Of a DNA stretch of 64,000 nucleotides, positions 7,659 through 16,592 are shown piece by piece. The notes under the pieces were generated by a model. It was not told where the DNA came from. It did not search any database and was given only the letters and a program-made list of their open reading frames with translations. The stretch lies in contig NZ_OZ035533.1 of the NCBI RefSeq assembly GCF_964033635.1, positions 3,038,001 through 3,102,000 on the forward strand, written 5' to 3'. The position numbers and the translations under genes were made by a program. This DNA comes from Chitinophaga sp. MM2321. Lineage in GTDB: Bacteria > Bacteroidota > Bacteroidia > Chitinophagales > Chitinophagaceae. Position 1 is the stretch's first letter, and the number at the start of each line of letters is the position of its first letter.

Positions 7659-10248
7659 GAACCAATGGTCGCTATCGGGTTTTAAAATTGCGCTCCTGGC
7701 AGGGATGCTTTGCTGTACCGTTATTTCCTGCCTTGCACAACAAAACGATAAGGACGCTCTTTTTCCCGGCAGTTACCCGGAATTACATCCAAGGTATCGT
7801 ATGTGGCCAACACCGGCAGAAAATGCAGTGGTACCCGGTAATGCAGCGGTACTGCTGTGGCCCGCTGTCCGCACAAAGGGAATGACTTACGACATCAGGC
7901 TCTCACAGGATCCTGGGTTTAATCCTGCAAAAACCATCCAGGCACAAAATATACCCTGGACGATATATAATCCGCATCGTGTGCTGAACACCGGCGCATG
8001 GTACTGGCAATACCGTTCTCATAATGGCAGCTGGTCCGCAGTTGCACGCTTTCAGGTTGACAGTAATACAACCGCGACAGCATCTCCATTGGCAGGCAAA
8101 CTATTATCAGCTATACCTGTTTCCCATCCCAGGGTGCTGATTGATCAGGCAAACAAACCCGCATTTACCCGGTCGGCAATGCCCTCAACAGATGCCACTG
8201 TTATTATCCGTAAAGCAGATAAATTACTGGATGCCCCGCTCCCGGCTGAAACCACATCAGGTAAAAAGAAGAAAGGCAAAACAGCTTACCAGGAATACAA
8301 GTTGAGGGCAGCTGAAAGTAAACACCTCGGCTTTGGTCTGCTGGCCGATGTAGAATTACTCTGCCAGGCTTATATACTGAGCGGTGAACAAAAATATGCA
8401 GACAAAGGTATGCAGTTGGCGAAAGCGGCAAGCCATTGGGACCCGCACGGCCCCAGCAGTTTGAATGATTTTGGGGACGCCGGTTGTATGCTGGCGATGG
8501 CGCTGGCATTTGATACCTTTCATGATCAACTGACCGCCTCCGAGAGGAAAGCATTACTCGACAATATAAATGTCCGCGCAGGAAGGTGTTATACCAACTG
8601 GATAAATGATGTAGACGCTAAAGTATTATCCAACCACGTCTGGCAATTTACCCTACATTATTTTTTCCAGACAGCTATTGCGGTACATGGTGAGTTAAAG
8701 GATGCGGACAAGTGGCTCACCTACGCTTATGAGCTATGGCTGGCCAGGGCGCCGGTATTGGGCGGCACCGAAGGCGGCTGGCTCGAAGGAGCCGTTTATT
8801 TCACCATCAATATGGAAACATTACTCAATGTTCCTACGATCATAAAAAATTATACCGGTTTTGATTTCATTCAACATCATCCCTGGTATTTAAATAATCC
8901 TTACTGGATGTTTTATTCGTTTCCTGCCGGTTCTTCCTGCGACGGGTTTGGTGATAACGCAGAAACAAGGACGATGCCGGGTAAAGATTACCTGGCTTAT
9001 GCAGACGCGCTCAGTAAACTCAGTGGTAGCAGGGTGGCCGCCACGTACGCGGAAAAAATTGAGCAAACGGAAAAGATAAAACCCGCGGATGCAGACATGC
9101 TTCGCTGGTTCAGATTAAGATACCTCTTGCATAAAAACCGGCCCGATACCTTACCCGATAGTGCGTTTACTACTGCCCGTATGTTCCATGATATTGGCGT
9201 GGTAGATATGCATTCGGACATTGGTCATGTAAACAATGACCTGATGGTTTCCATGCGATCCAGCCCCTATGGCGCCTATGGTCATATGCTGGCAGACCAG
9301 AACACCTTCAATGTACTGTATGGAGGTCAACGGCTGTTTTACATGTCAGGACATAAGATTGCCATGAATGATCCTCACCGGCTGGAATGGTATAAGGCCA
9401 CCATTGGCCATAACGGTGTGTTGGTAAATGATCAGGGACAAACATTTGATCCCAAAGGATATGGATGGATAAGCCGGTTTCTCGACGGGTCATCTCTTTC
9501 TTATGCCGTGGGTGATGCTTCCATGGCTTATGGCGGCAATCCGCAGCAGGGAAAAACCACCTTAAAAAAATTCAAAAGACACCTGTTATTCCTGCATCCG
9601 GATATAGTGATCGTATATGATGAACTGGATGCTGTTAGTGCCACCACCTGGAAATGGCTGATCCACAGTCCGCAACAGATCCGTATTGACACGGCAAAAA
9701 ATGAGTTTTACGCTGCCATGGAAAACGCTTCAGCTGCTACTTCCTTCTTCTCTTCTCAGCCGGTGCAGTGGGCAGTGTCAGACACGTTTACCGTAGCAGT
9801 TGACAACTGGCGGGAAAGCAAGGATGAGAAAGGCAATCTGTATGGAAATAAAAACGAGTGGCATCTTACCGCAGCAACACAGCCAACAAAAAAAATGCGC
9901 TTCCTGGCCATTATGCAGATTCATACCGGAGATCAAAAAGATCAGCAACAACCCCTTTACCGTTTCAATGATCAACAGGAGATCATAGTTGGCAACTGGA
10001 CCATTAAAGCAGAGCTGGATGCATCCAGACCCGCCATCATCTCCGCATATAAAAATGACGGCAAAGTGGCTTTCAGTTCAGGCGGTAATAACATACAGGC
10101 AGGCAACCAACAATATGCCGGCAAAATAAAAGGAAGCGCAAAACTCGGTGAGCTGATCAACGGCAAATGGATGTATAAAGAAGCCGGAGACAGCATTCCG
10201 GAAGTGGTGAATGGAATACCCTCAAATATTAAACAGCGCCATTTATGA
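7642..10248 (+). CDS. Heparinase II/III-type polysaccharide lyase with N-terminal DUF4962-like region
   Basis: 868 residues with a signal peptide ending near L-A-Q-Q. Residues about 45-140 form a fibronectin-like segment (Y-D-I-R-L-S-Q-D...W-Y-W-Q-Y-R). An alpha/alpha toroid follows with the N-H pair of L-S-N-H-V-W-Q near residue 330 and the aromatic E-G-A-V-Y-F near 380. The C-terminal beta-sandwich includes M-L-A-D-Q-N-T-F-N-V-L-Y-G-G near 555. This order matches lyases of the PL21 HepII type and relatives, which cleave uronic-acid-containing glycans by beta-elimination. Catalytic residues by analogy are the His near 330 and the Tyr near 380; this is not proven. It overlaps the sulfatase upstream by 17 bases and the one downstream by 4 (ATGA). 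Substrate is uncertain. Confidence 0.85.
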   Translation: MRRKIKNQWSLSGFKIALLAGMLCCTVISCLAQQNDKDALFPGSYPELHPRYRMWPTPAENAVVPGNAAVLLWPAVRTKGMTYDIRLSQDPGFNPAKTIQAQNIPWTIYNPHRVLNTGAWYWQYRSHNGSWSAVARFQVDSNTTATASPLAGKLLSAIPVSHPRVLIDQANKPAFTRSAMPSTDATVIIRKADKLLDAPLPAETTSGKKKKGKTAYQEYKLRAAESKHLGFGLLADVELLCQAYILSGEQKYADKGMQLAKAASHWDPHGPSSLNDFGDAGCMLAMALAFDTFHDQLTASERKALLDNINVRAGRCYTNWINDVDAKVLSNHVWQFTLHYFFQTAIAVHGELKDADKWLTYAYELWLARAPVLGGTEGGWLEGAVYFTINMETLLNVPTIIKNYTGFDFIQHHPWYLNNPYWMFYSFPAGSSCDGFGDNAETRTMPGKDYLAYADALSKLSGSRVAATYAEKIEQTEKIKPADADMLRWFRLRYLLHKNRPDTLPDSAFTTARMFHDIGVVDMHSDIGHVNNDLMVSMRSSPYGAYGHMLADQNTFNVLYGGQRLFYMSGHKIAMNDPHRLEWYKATIGHNGVLVNDQGQTFDPKGYGWISRFLDGSSLSYAVGDASMAYGGNPQQGKTTLKKFKRHLLFLHPDIVIVYDELDAVSATTWKWLIHSPQQIRIDTAKNEFYAAMENASAATSFFSSQPVQWAVSDTFTVAVDNWRESKDEKGNLYGNKNEWHLTAATQPTKKMRFLAIMQIHTGDQKDQQQPLYRFNDQQEIIVGNWTIKAELDASRPAIISAYKNDGKVAFSSGGNNIQAGNQQYAGKIKGSAKLGELINGKWMYKEAGDSIPEVVNGIPSNIKQRHL

Positions 10249-11873
10249 TATACAAATTCTCTTCGCACGCAATATGGCTTACTGCCGCAACATGCTTGTT
10301 GGCATTGTTGTCATGCAAGCATAATGCAAAGGAACAAACCGTTAAACGACCCAATATACTTTTCGTTATAGCAGATGATCAATCTTTCCCTTATTCATCT
10401 GTGTACGGAGCAACAGGCGTTCATACCCCCGCATTTGATAAAGTAGCCGAAAACGGTGTCCTGTTTTATAATGCGTTTGCGGCTGCACCTCAATGCAGTC
10501 CTTCACGGGCGGCAATCCTTACGGGTAAAAATATCTGGCAACTGGAAGAAGCAGGCACGCACAGCAGTTATTTCCCGAAAAAATTCCCGGTATTTACTGA
10601 TCTCCTGGAAAACGCAGGATACAAAACAGGCTATACCGGAAAGGCATGGGGACCCGGTAACTGGAAAGACGCAGGATGGACACGTAATCCCGTTGGCCCG
10701 GAATACAATAAGAAAAAACTGGTACCACCTACCAAAGGTATCAGCCCAATCGATTATTTCAGCAACTTCGTCGATTTTTATGAAGAGAAAAATCCGGACG
10801 AGCCGTTCTTTTTCTGGTATGGTGCCAACGAACCCCATCGGCCTTATACAGAAGGATCCGGTCAGCAGATTGGAAAGAAACTGGCGGACGCAGATATGCC
10901 CCGGTTTCTGCCGGATGATTCCACTGTAAGAAGCGACATTGAAGATTATGCCGCAGAAATTGAATGGTTTGATCAGCAATTAGCGAAGATGATAGATTTC
11001 CTGCGGGAAAAAGGACAACTGGAAAACACGCTTATTGTAGTCACTTCGGATAATGGTATGCCCTTCCCCGCTGCCAAAGCCAACTTAATGGAATATGGCT
11101 CCCACGTACCGCTGGCCATCAGCTGGCCGGCCAAAATAAAAGGTGGCAGGATTGCCCGCGACCTGGTCAGTTTAATTGATCTCGCCCCTACTTTTTTACA
11201 GGTAGCGGGTATCAAAGAAACACCGGTCATGACCGGCAAAAGCATGGGCAATATACTGTTCCCCGATAATACATCCGGCGAACAAGTCCACAGGGACTAT
11301 GTATTGACCGGCCGTGAAAGGCATTCCGATGCAAGACCGGATAACCTGGGATATCCCTCCCGCGCTATCAGGACCGAACACTATTTATTCGTCCTCAATT
11401 GCAAACCGGATCGCTGGCCTGCGGGTAATCCACCGCCGCCAAAAGAAGAGATAGCAAAACTGGACCGGGAAGATCCTTCCGGAAATTTTAAATCTATCGG
11501 CACCGGGTATAACGATATTGATGATCCCTCTCCTACCAAATCCTTTATGATGAAGCATCGGGCGGAATGGCCGGAATTATTCGCACAAGGATTTGAAAGA
11601 AGACCGGCAGAACAACTTTTTGATATTGAAAAAGATCCGGACTGTATCACTAACCTGGCAAATGTTCCTGCATTTGACTCCGTGAGGACTGTCTTAAACA
11701 ATAAGCTGGCGGATTTATTAACCAAACAGGGCGACCCACGGATGCTTGGGTACGGGGATATTTTTGAAAGTTATCCAAGGTTTGGGTTAATGCGGAACTG
11801 GCCCGGCTTTAAAGAAAGAGGCGCCTATAATCCCGCTTATCAAAACAACCAACCGCAGTTAAAAAAACAATGA
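10245..11873 (+). CDS. S1 sulfatase, N-sulfoglucosamine sulfohydrolase-like, lipoprotein
   Basis: 542 residues. Lipobox A-L-L-S-C at Cys24 predicts membrane anchoring. Catalytic features are I-A-D-D-Q and C-S-P-S-R with Cys84 as the formylglycine precursor. The segment T-S-D-N-G-M-P-F-P-A-A-K-A-N-L and the later Y-P-S-R-A-I-R-T resemble human SGSH (sulfamidase), where T-S-D-N-G-I-P-F-P and Y-P-M-R-S-V occur in the same order. That points to the S1_8 group. Members of this group also include O-sulfatases, so N-sulfate specificity is not assured. The start overlaps the lyase stop by 4 bases and the next sulfatase starts one base after its stop. Confidence 0.9.
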   Translation: MIYKFSSHAIWLTAATCLLALLSCKHNAKEQTVKRPNILFVIADDQSFPYSSVYGATGVHTPAFDKVAENGVLFYNAFAAAPQCSPSRAAILTGKNIWQLEEAGTHSSYFPKKFPVFTDLLENAGYKTGYTGKAWGPGNWKDAGWTRNPVGPEYNKKKLVPPTKGISPIDYFSNFVDFYEEKNPDEPFFFWYGANEPHRPYTEGSGQQIGKKLADADMPRFLPDDSTVRSDIEDYAAEIEWFDQQLAKMIDFLREKGQLENTLIVVTSDNGMPFPAAKANLMEYGSHVPLAISWPAKIKGGRIARDLVSLIDLAPTFLQVAGIKETPVMTGKSMGNILFPDNTSGEQVHRDYVLTGRERHSDARPDNLGYPSRAIRTEHYLFVLNCKPDRWPAGNPPPPKEEIAKLDREDPSGNFKSIGTGYNDIDDPSPTKSFMMKHRAEWPELFAQGFERRPAEQLFDIEKDPDCITNLANVPAFDSVRTVLNNKLADLLTKQGDPRMLGYGDIFESYPRFGLMRNWPGFKERGAYNPAYQNNQPQLKKQ

Positions 11874-11874
11874 C

Positions 11875-13404
11875 ATGAGGAAAACCATCATCATTTCTAT
11901 TACACTATTATGCACTCACCTGCATGGCTATACGCAACGAAAAGATGTGCCGGTAATTATCATTATGGCAGATCAGCTCAGGTACGACGCCATTGGTAAA
12001 TATACGCCCAACATCAACGCGCTAAAAAAGGACGGGGTTTCGTTTAACCGCACCTACACTGCCAGCCCGCTCTGCGCACCTTCTCGTGCGGCTTTTTTCA
12101 CAGGCAGGTATCCAAATAATACCGGGGGACTGATTAACGGATGGGTTGGCGAGGATGAGCATTACCGGAACGTAAAATCCGGCACACCAAATTTATACCA
12201 GACCATGTCATCCAATTGGGATGCCTGGCATGTGGGCAAACAACACTTTTTTACCCAGGATAAGATTGATGAAAATCCCCGCATAAAAGTGCAATGGATC
12301 ACACAAAAAGATTACAAGGAATGGTTAAAACCACAGGGTGTAAAATCTCCCGGGGGGCGTGAATTCACTGGATTCTCGCCGGAGTTGGTATCAGGAGAAT
12401 ATTCACATGTTAAACGTTATACCATACCGGTTGCTAAAGCGTACAAAGAAGGGCTCCAATATTTCCCCGATGATTATTTTGGTGAAAAATCTGCCGAAAT
12501 TATAAAAAAACATAACACGGGTAAACCATTGTTGCTTACAACGATGTTTTTATCACCGCATCCTCCTTTCGATATTCCTGCTCCTTATTTTGATAAGATC
12601 AGGCAGCAGGATCTGAACATACCAGCTAATGTGGGACAATGGTATAAAGATCAGTCGCCGTTACAACTGTACGCCCTCTCAGGGTTTATCGGAAGCCGCT
12701 ATTCCAGGGACGACTGGGCTAAATTATGGCCCAAATATTTCGGACTGGTAAACCTGCTGGATGACGAAACGGGAAAAATCATCCAGGCATTAAAAGATAA
12801 AGGTCTTTACGACAAAGCACTGATCATATTCACCGCCGATCATGGTGAAATGCTGGGAAGTCATTCCCTGTGGATGAAAATGTGTATGTACGAAGAATCT
12901 ACCCGTGTTCCGCTTATCATCAAATTTCCGTCTGACTTCCGTCCTGCTGTCGGGGAAACAAACCAACTCGTGAGCCTTACAGATGTATGGCCTACATTAA
13001 TGGATTTCCTTCAGATTAATCCGAAAGACAAGACAGACGGCATATCGCTGATGCCACTATTGAAGAATAAATCATTCAACCGTAACAAGGTCTTTATCCA
13101 GTACGATGGCAATGCCGCCTATGGCAGTAACCAGCGTTGTGTGGTATCGGGCAATTACAAGCTCATAATGGACACGTTTAAAGATGAGATCTACCTGGAA
13201 CTATACGATATAATAAAAGATCCGGAGGAAACGGTAAACCTCGTCATGGATCCGGCATATGAAGCATTATCCAGAAAACTGATCGGAGAAATACAGGAAC
13301 ATATGCTGCACACCAATGATCTGTTGAAATTTTCCGGTGATGTTTATCAAAATTTCATCTCACATTATGCAACACTTGGCCAAAAGCAAAGTGCAGAAAA
13401 CTGA
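11875..13404 (+). CDS. S1 family sulfatase
   Basis: 509 residues with a signal peptide ending before T-Q-R-K-D. The metal site reads M-A-D-Q-L-R-Y-D, with Gln where many sulfatases have a second Asp. The formylglycine motif is C-A-P-S-R at Cys67. The later T-A-D-H-G-E-M-L-G-S-H carries active-site Asp/His residues. The M-A-D-Q-x-R-x-D signature and the D-H-G-x-x-L-G-x-H block are shared with choline-sulfatase-like and iduronate/uronate 2-O-sulfatase-like groups. A 2-O-uronate sulfatase is therefore a reasonable guess, though not proven. It sits one base after the previous sulfatase, in a block of three consecutive sulfatase genes that likely desulfate one glycan stepwise. Confidence 0.92.
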   Translation: MRKTIIISITLLCTHLHGYTQRKDVPVIIIMADQLRYDAIGKYTPNINALKKDGVSFNRTYTASPLCAPSRAAFFTGRYPNNTGGLINGWVGEDEHYRNVKSGTPNLYQTMSSNWDAWHVGKQHFFTQDKIDENPRIKVQWITQKDYKEWLKPQGVKSPGGREFTGFSPELVSGEYSHVKRYTIPVAKAYKEGLQYFPDDYFGEKSAEIIKKHNTGKPLLLTTMFLSPHPPFDIPAPYFDKIRQQDLNIPANVGQWYKDQSPLQLYALSGFIGSRYSRDDWAKLWPKYFGLVNLLDDETGKIIQALKDKGLYDKALIIFTADHGEMLGSHSLWMKMCMYEESTRVPLIIKFPSDFRPAVGETNQLVSLTDVWPTLMDFLQINPKDKTDGISLMPLLKNKSFNRNKVFIQYDGNAAYGSNQRCVVSGNYKLIMDTFKDEIYLELYDIIKDPEETVNLVMDPAYEALSRKLIGEIQEHMLHTNDLLKFSGDVYQNFISHYATLGQKQSAEN

Positions 13405-13440
13405 TTTCAATTATTTGACAATTACAGATGACTGCCTAAT

Positions 13441-15012
13441 ATGAAAAAAGGAATTTATCCCGCAGTAATGGTGCTATGGCTGCTTACAGGCTGTGATCAG
13501 CGTGCTCCCAAAGCAGATAGTAGCGATCATCAGGAACCGCCCAATATTGTTTATATCCTGGCGGATGATCTTGGGTATGGGGATGTATCCATTTACAACC
13601 CGGCATCGAAGATCTCCACGCCGAATATTGACAGACTGGCGGTGGAAGGTATCCGCTTTATGGATGCACATGCACCGTCATCGGTTTGCACGCCTTCCCG
13701 TTATGGTATATTAACGGGGCGCTATTGCTGGCGCAGCAGATTGCCGCAGGGCGTGTTGCGTGGTTATGGAAGGGCGTTGATAGCAGAAAATCAGCTGACC
13801 ATCGGTACACTATTAAGGCAATACAACTACACCACTGCCGCCATCGGCAAATGGCACCTGGGATTGAACTGGGTAGTCAAAAAAGGCCATGAGCATGCCT
13901 TGCAGCTACGGGAGAACAATGCCGATCATGCCCGTATCATCACAGATATGGATACCAGCGATATCGTATTCAGTCAGCCGGTGGAAGATGGCCCCCGGGA
14001 ACATGGATTCGATTATTCCTATATCCTGCCCGCCTCGCTGGATATGCCGCCTTACGGCTACCTGAGAAACGATACGTTAACAGCCTTCCTTTCCGCGGAA
14101 ACAAAAGGGAATGAAGTACATGACAAGGATTCGCCCAACTATGCAGTGGGCGCCTTCTGGCGACCCGGAAAAATGGCCGCCACCTTTGATTTCGAACAGG
14201 TGCTGCCAGGCTTTACCGACCATGCCATTGATTATATCAGGCAACAGGCGCATGCAACCAAACCGTTCTTCCTCTACTTTGCCATGCCCGCTCCTCACAC
14301 ACCCTGGTTACCAGCGAAAGCATACAACGGTAAATCAGGCGCTGGTCTGTACGGCGACTATGTTACCATGATGGATGATATGGTGGGCAAGGTTTTACAG
14401 GCTATTGACAGCAGCGGTTTATCATCCAACACCATCGTGATCTTTACCAGTGATAACGGTCCTTACTGGCGGCCATCTTCTATAGAAAAATATAATCACC
14501 GGGCAGCCGGTATCTACAGGGGCATGAAAGCAGATATATGGGAAGGCGGTCATCGTGTTCCTTTCATCGTCAGGTGGCCTTCTAAAATAAAAGCTGGCAG
14601 CAGTAGTAATATCACCACAACACTGACCAATTTAATAGCCACCTGTTCAGAACTCGTGGGTGGCCCCAAACGGGTGAAATCAGCCATAGATAGTTACAGC
14701 ATTTTACCTGCGCTGCTGGGCACACAGGATACAGCAGATATACCACAAATTGTTATTCATGAATCTTCACAGGGAATGTATGCTATCCGCCAGGGTCCAT
14801 GGAAATTTATCGACGGACTGGGATCAGGAGGATTCAGTCCACCGGTAAGCGAAGCACCTGTACCGAATGGACCCAAAGGCCAGCTTTATCATTTGGGTGA
14901 CGATCCATCAGAAAGCAAAAATCTGTATCTGGATCATCCTGATAAAGTAAACCTGTTAAAACGGTTATTGGATAGTATCAGAGATACCACTCAAATGAAT
15001 CATGAAAAATAA
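13441..15012 (+). CDS. S1 family sulfatase, lipoprotein, arylsulfatase A-like
   Basis: 523 residues. Lipobox W-L-L-T-G-C (Cys18) predicts a lipoprotein. Catalytic landmarks are L-A-D-D-L-G-Y-G-D and C-T-P-S-R-Y-G-I-L-T-G-R-Y at Cys83, then G-K-W-H-L-G near 140 and T-S-D-N-G near 335. The combination C-T-P-S-R-Y-G-I-L-T-G-R-Y-x-W-R-S-R-L is typical of a large Bacteroidota arylsulfatase A-like group (around S1_15), some of which act on 6-sulfated hexosamines. The exact linkage is unknown. It is third in the block of three sulfatases, with 36 bases before it and a PhoD-like gene 27 bases after. Confidence 0.92.
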   Translation: MKKGIYPAVMVLWLLTGCDQRAPKADSSDHQEPPNIVYILADDLGYGDVSIYNPASKISTPNIDRLAVEGIRFMDAHAPSSVCTPSRYGILTGRYCWRSRLPQGVLRGYGRALIAENQLTIGTLLRQYNYTTAAIGKWHLGLNWVVKKGHEHALQLRENNADHARIITDMDTSDIVFSQPVEDGPREHGFDYSYILPASLDMPPYGYLRNDTLTAFLSAETKGNEVHDKDSPNYAVGAFWRPGKMAATFDFEQVLPGFTDHAIDYIRQQAHATKPFFLYFAMPAPHTPWLPAKAYNGKSGAGLYGDYVTMMDDMVGKVLQAIDSSGLSSNTIVIFTSDNGPYWRPSSIEKYNHRAAGIYRGMKADIWEGGHRVPFIVRWPSKIKAGSSSNITTTLTNLIATCSELVGGPKRVKSAIDSYSILPALLGTQDTADIPQIVIHESSQGMYAIRQGPWKFIDGLGSGGFSPPVSEAPVPNGPKGQLYHLGDDPSESKNLYLDHPDKVNLLKRLLDSIRDTTQMNHEK

Positions 15013-15039
15013 ACACGCTCATCTTCTAAAATAATAATA

Positions 15040-16566
15040 ATGGCAACCCGGAGAACATTTATTAAGAACCTGTCAATCGGATCAGCGGCACTTGTTATTG
15101 GCGCTAAAAGCAGCAAGGCTTCCCCTTTTGCGCTTTACGAAAAGCCCCAGGGCCCCTATATGGCAACAGGTATAAAGATTGGTGAGGTCAGTGATACGCA
15201 GGCTATTATCTGGGCAAGATTGACCAAAGATGCCGAAAGAGTGCACGATGATGCGCCACAGCCGGTGATCCTATATAAAAATGATCAAACAGGCGTTTTT
15301 GAAGTTAAAGGCGCTAAAGAAAGCCGGCCTGATCGCGAACCAAAAGTAATGTATCCTCCCGGCGCTACGGCGAATACATTGGCAGGAGCCGTTCCCGCTG
15401 CAACCGGTGAAGTACGGGTGCGCTGGAAAACACCGGATAGCCATGCCTGGCAGGAATTACCCTGGCAGCCGGTGAACCTGGATCGCGACGCTACGCGCCA
15501 GTTTACCCTCAACAATCTTACTCCTTTTAAAAAATATGAGCTGGTAGTAGAAGCCCGTTCAACCGGCAGTAATACCATCACTTCCACAATGACAGGAAGC
15601 TTCAAAACAGCTCCCAAAAAATCGGAACAGGCGGATGTAAAATTTGTGGCGGTCACCTGCCAGGAATACCACGACCGCGATCATGGCAGCAAAGGATTCA
15701 AAATATATGAATCCATGCTTCGCCACGAACCGGATTTTTTTGTGCATACCGGCGATGTTGTGTACTATGATCAGCAGGCAAAAAGCCTGGAATTAGCCCG
15801 CTGGCACTGGCAGCGGATCTATGGGTTTCCTTCCCTCGTTGAATTTCACCGGCAGGTAGGCAGCTATTTTATGAAAGACGATCATGATACCTGGATGAAT
15901 GATTGTTATCCTGACCTGAAGACCAGGTTCATGGGTGATTTTACTTTTAAAGATGGTCAGCAGCTATTCCTGGACCAGGTACCCATGGGCAATAAAACTT
16001 ACCGTACTTATCGCTGGGGAAAAGACCTGCAGATATGGATGGTAGAAGTCCGGGATTTCAGGAGTCCGAATAATGTACCGGATGGCCCGGATAAAACGAT
16101 ATGGGGCAAGGAACAAATTGACTGGTTTAAAAAAACAGTGGACGCTTCAGATGCCACCTTCAAAGTATTGATCAGCCCAACGCCGATTGTTGGTCCTGAC
16201 CGGCCACAGAAAGTAGACAACCATGCCAACAAGGTATTTTATCATGAAGGAGAAATGCTGCGCGAGTTTATCGGAAAGCAACCCAACATGCACATTATTA
16301 ACGGAGACCGGCACTGGCAGTACGCTTCACGGGATCAGGAAACCGGTTTGCTGGAGTTTAGCTGCGGGCCGGTCAGTAACGAACATGCAGGTGGATGGAA
16401 AAAAGGAGAAGTAAAAGAAGGAGAATTATATATGCAGGTGATTGGCGGGTATCTTGAAGTAACGGTAAAAAGAACAGGGAATCAACCGGTGATTATTTTT
16501 GCCCATCATGATGTAGATGGAAATACAGTATATCGCTACGAACAATATGCTTCAGGACAGTATTGA
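15040..16566 (+). CDS. PhoD-like (alkaline phosphatase D family) metallophosphoesterase, Tat-exported
   Basis: 508 residues. A Tat signal (RRTFIKNLSIGSAA, from residue 4) leads into an N-terminal beta-sandwich (A-I-I-W-A-R-L-T). The catalytic part has metal-ligand motifs V-H-T-G-D-V-V-Y-Y-D near 235, M-K-D-D-H-D-T-W near 278 and N-G-D-R-H-W-Q-Y near 420. This is the PhoD-like arrangement of a phosphodiesterase/phosphatase. Its position inside a sulfatase operon is notable: it may remove phosphate groups from the glycan or act on another ester. That is inference, since PhoD family enzymes also cleave phospholipids and teichoic acids. No residue loss is seen in the visible motifs. Confidence 0.88.
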   Translation: MATRRTFIKNLSIGSAALVIGAKSSKASPFALYEKPQGPYMATGIKIGEVSDTQAIIWARLTKDAERVHDDAPQPVILYKNDQTGVFEVKGAKESRPDREPKVMYPPGATANTLAGAVPAATGEVRVRWKTPDSHAWQELPWQPVNLDRDATRQFTLNNLTPFKKYELVVEARSTGSNTITSTMTGSFKTAPKKSEQADVKFVAVTCQEYHDRDHGSKGFKIYESMLRHEPDFFVHTGDVVYYDQQAKSLELARWHWQRIYGFPSLVEFHRQVGSYFMKDDHDTWMNDCYPDLKTRFMGDFTFKDGQQLFLDQVPMGNKTYRTYRWGKDLQIWMVEVRDFRSPNNVPDGPDKTIWGKEQIDWFKKTVDASDATFKVLISPTPIVGPDRPQKVDNHANKVFYHEGEMLREFIGKQPNMHIINGDRHWQYASRDQETGLLEFSCGPVSNEHAGGWKKGEVKEGELYMQVIGGYLEVTVKRTGNQPVIIFAHHDVDGNTVYRYEQYASGQY

Positions 16567-16592
16567 GCGAAAAAAGATTTAAATAAGATTGT

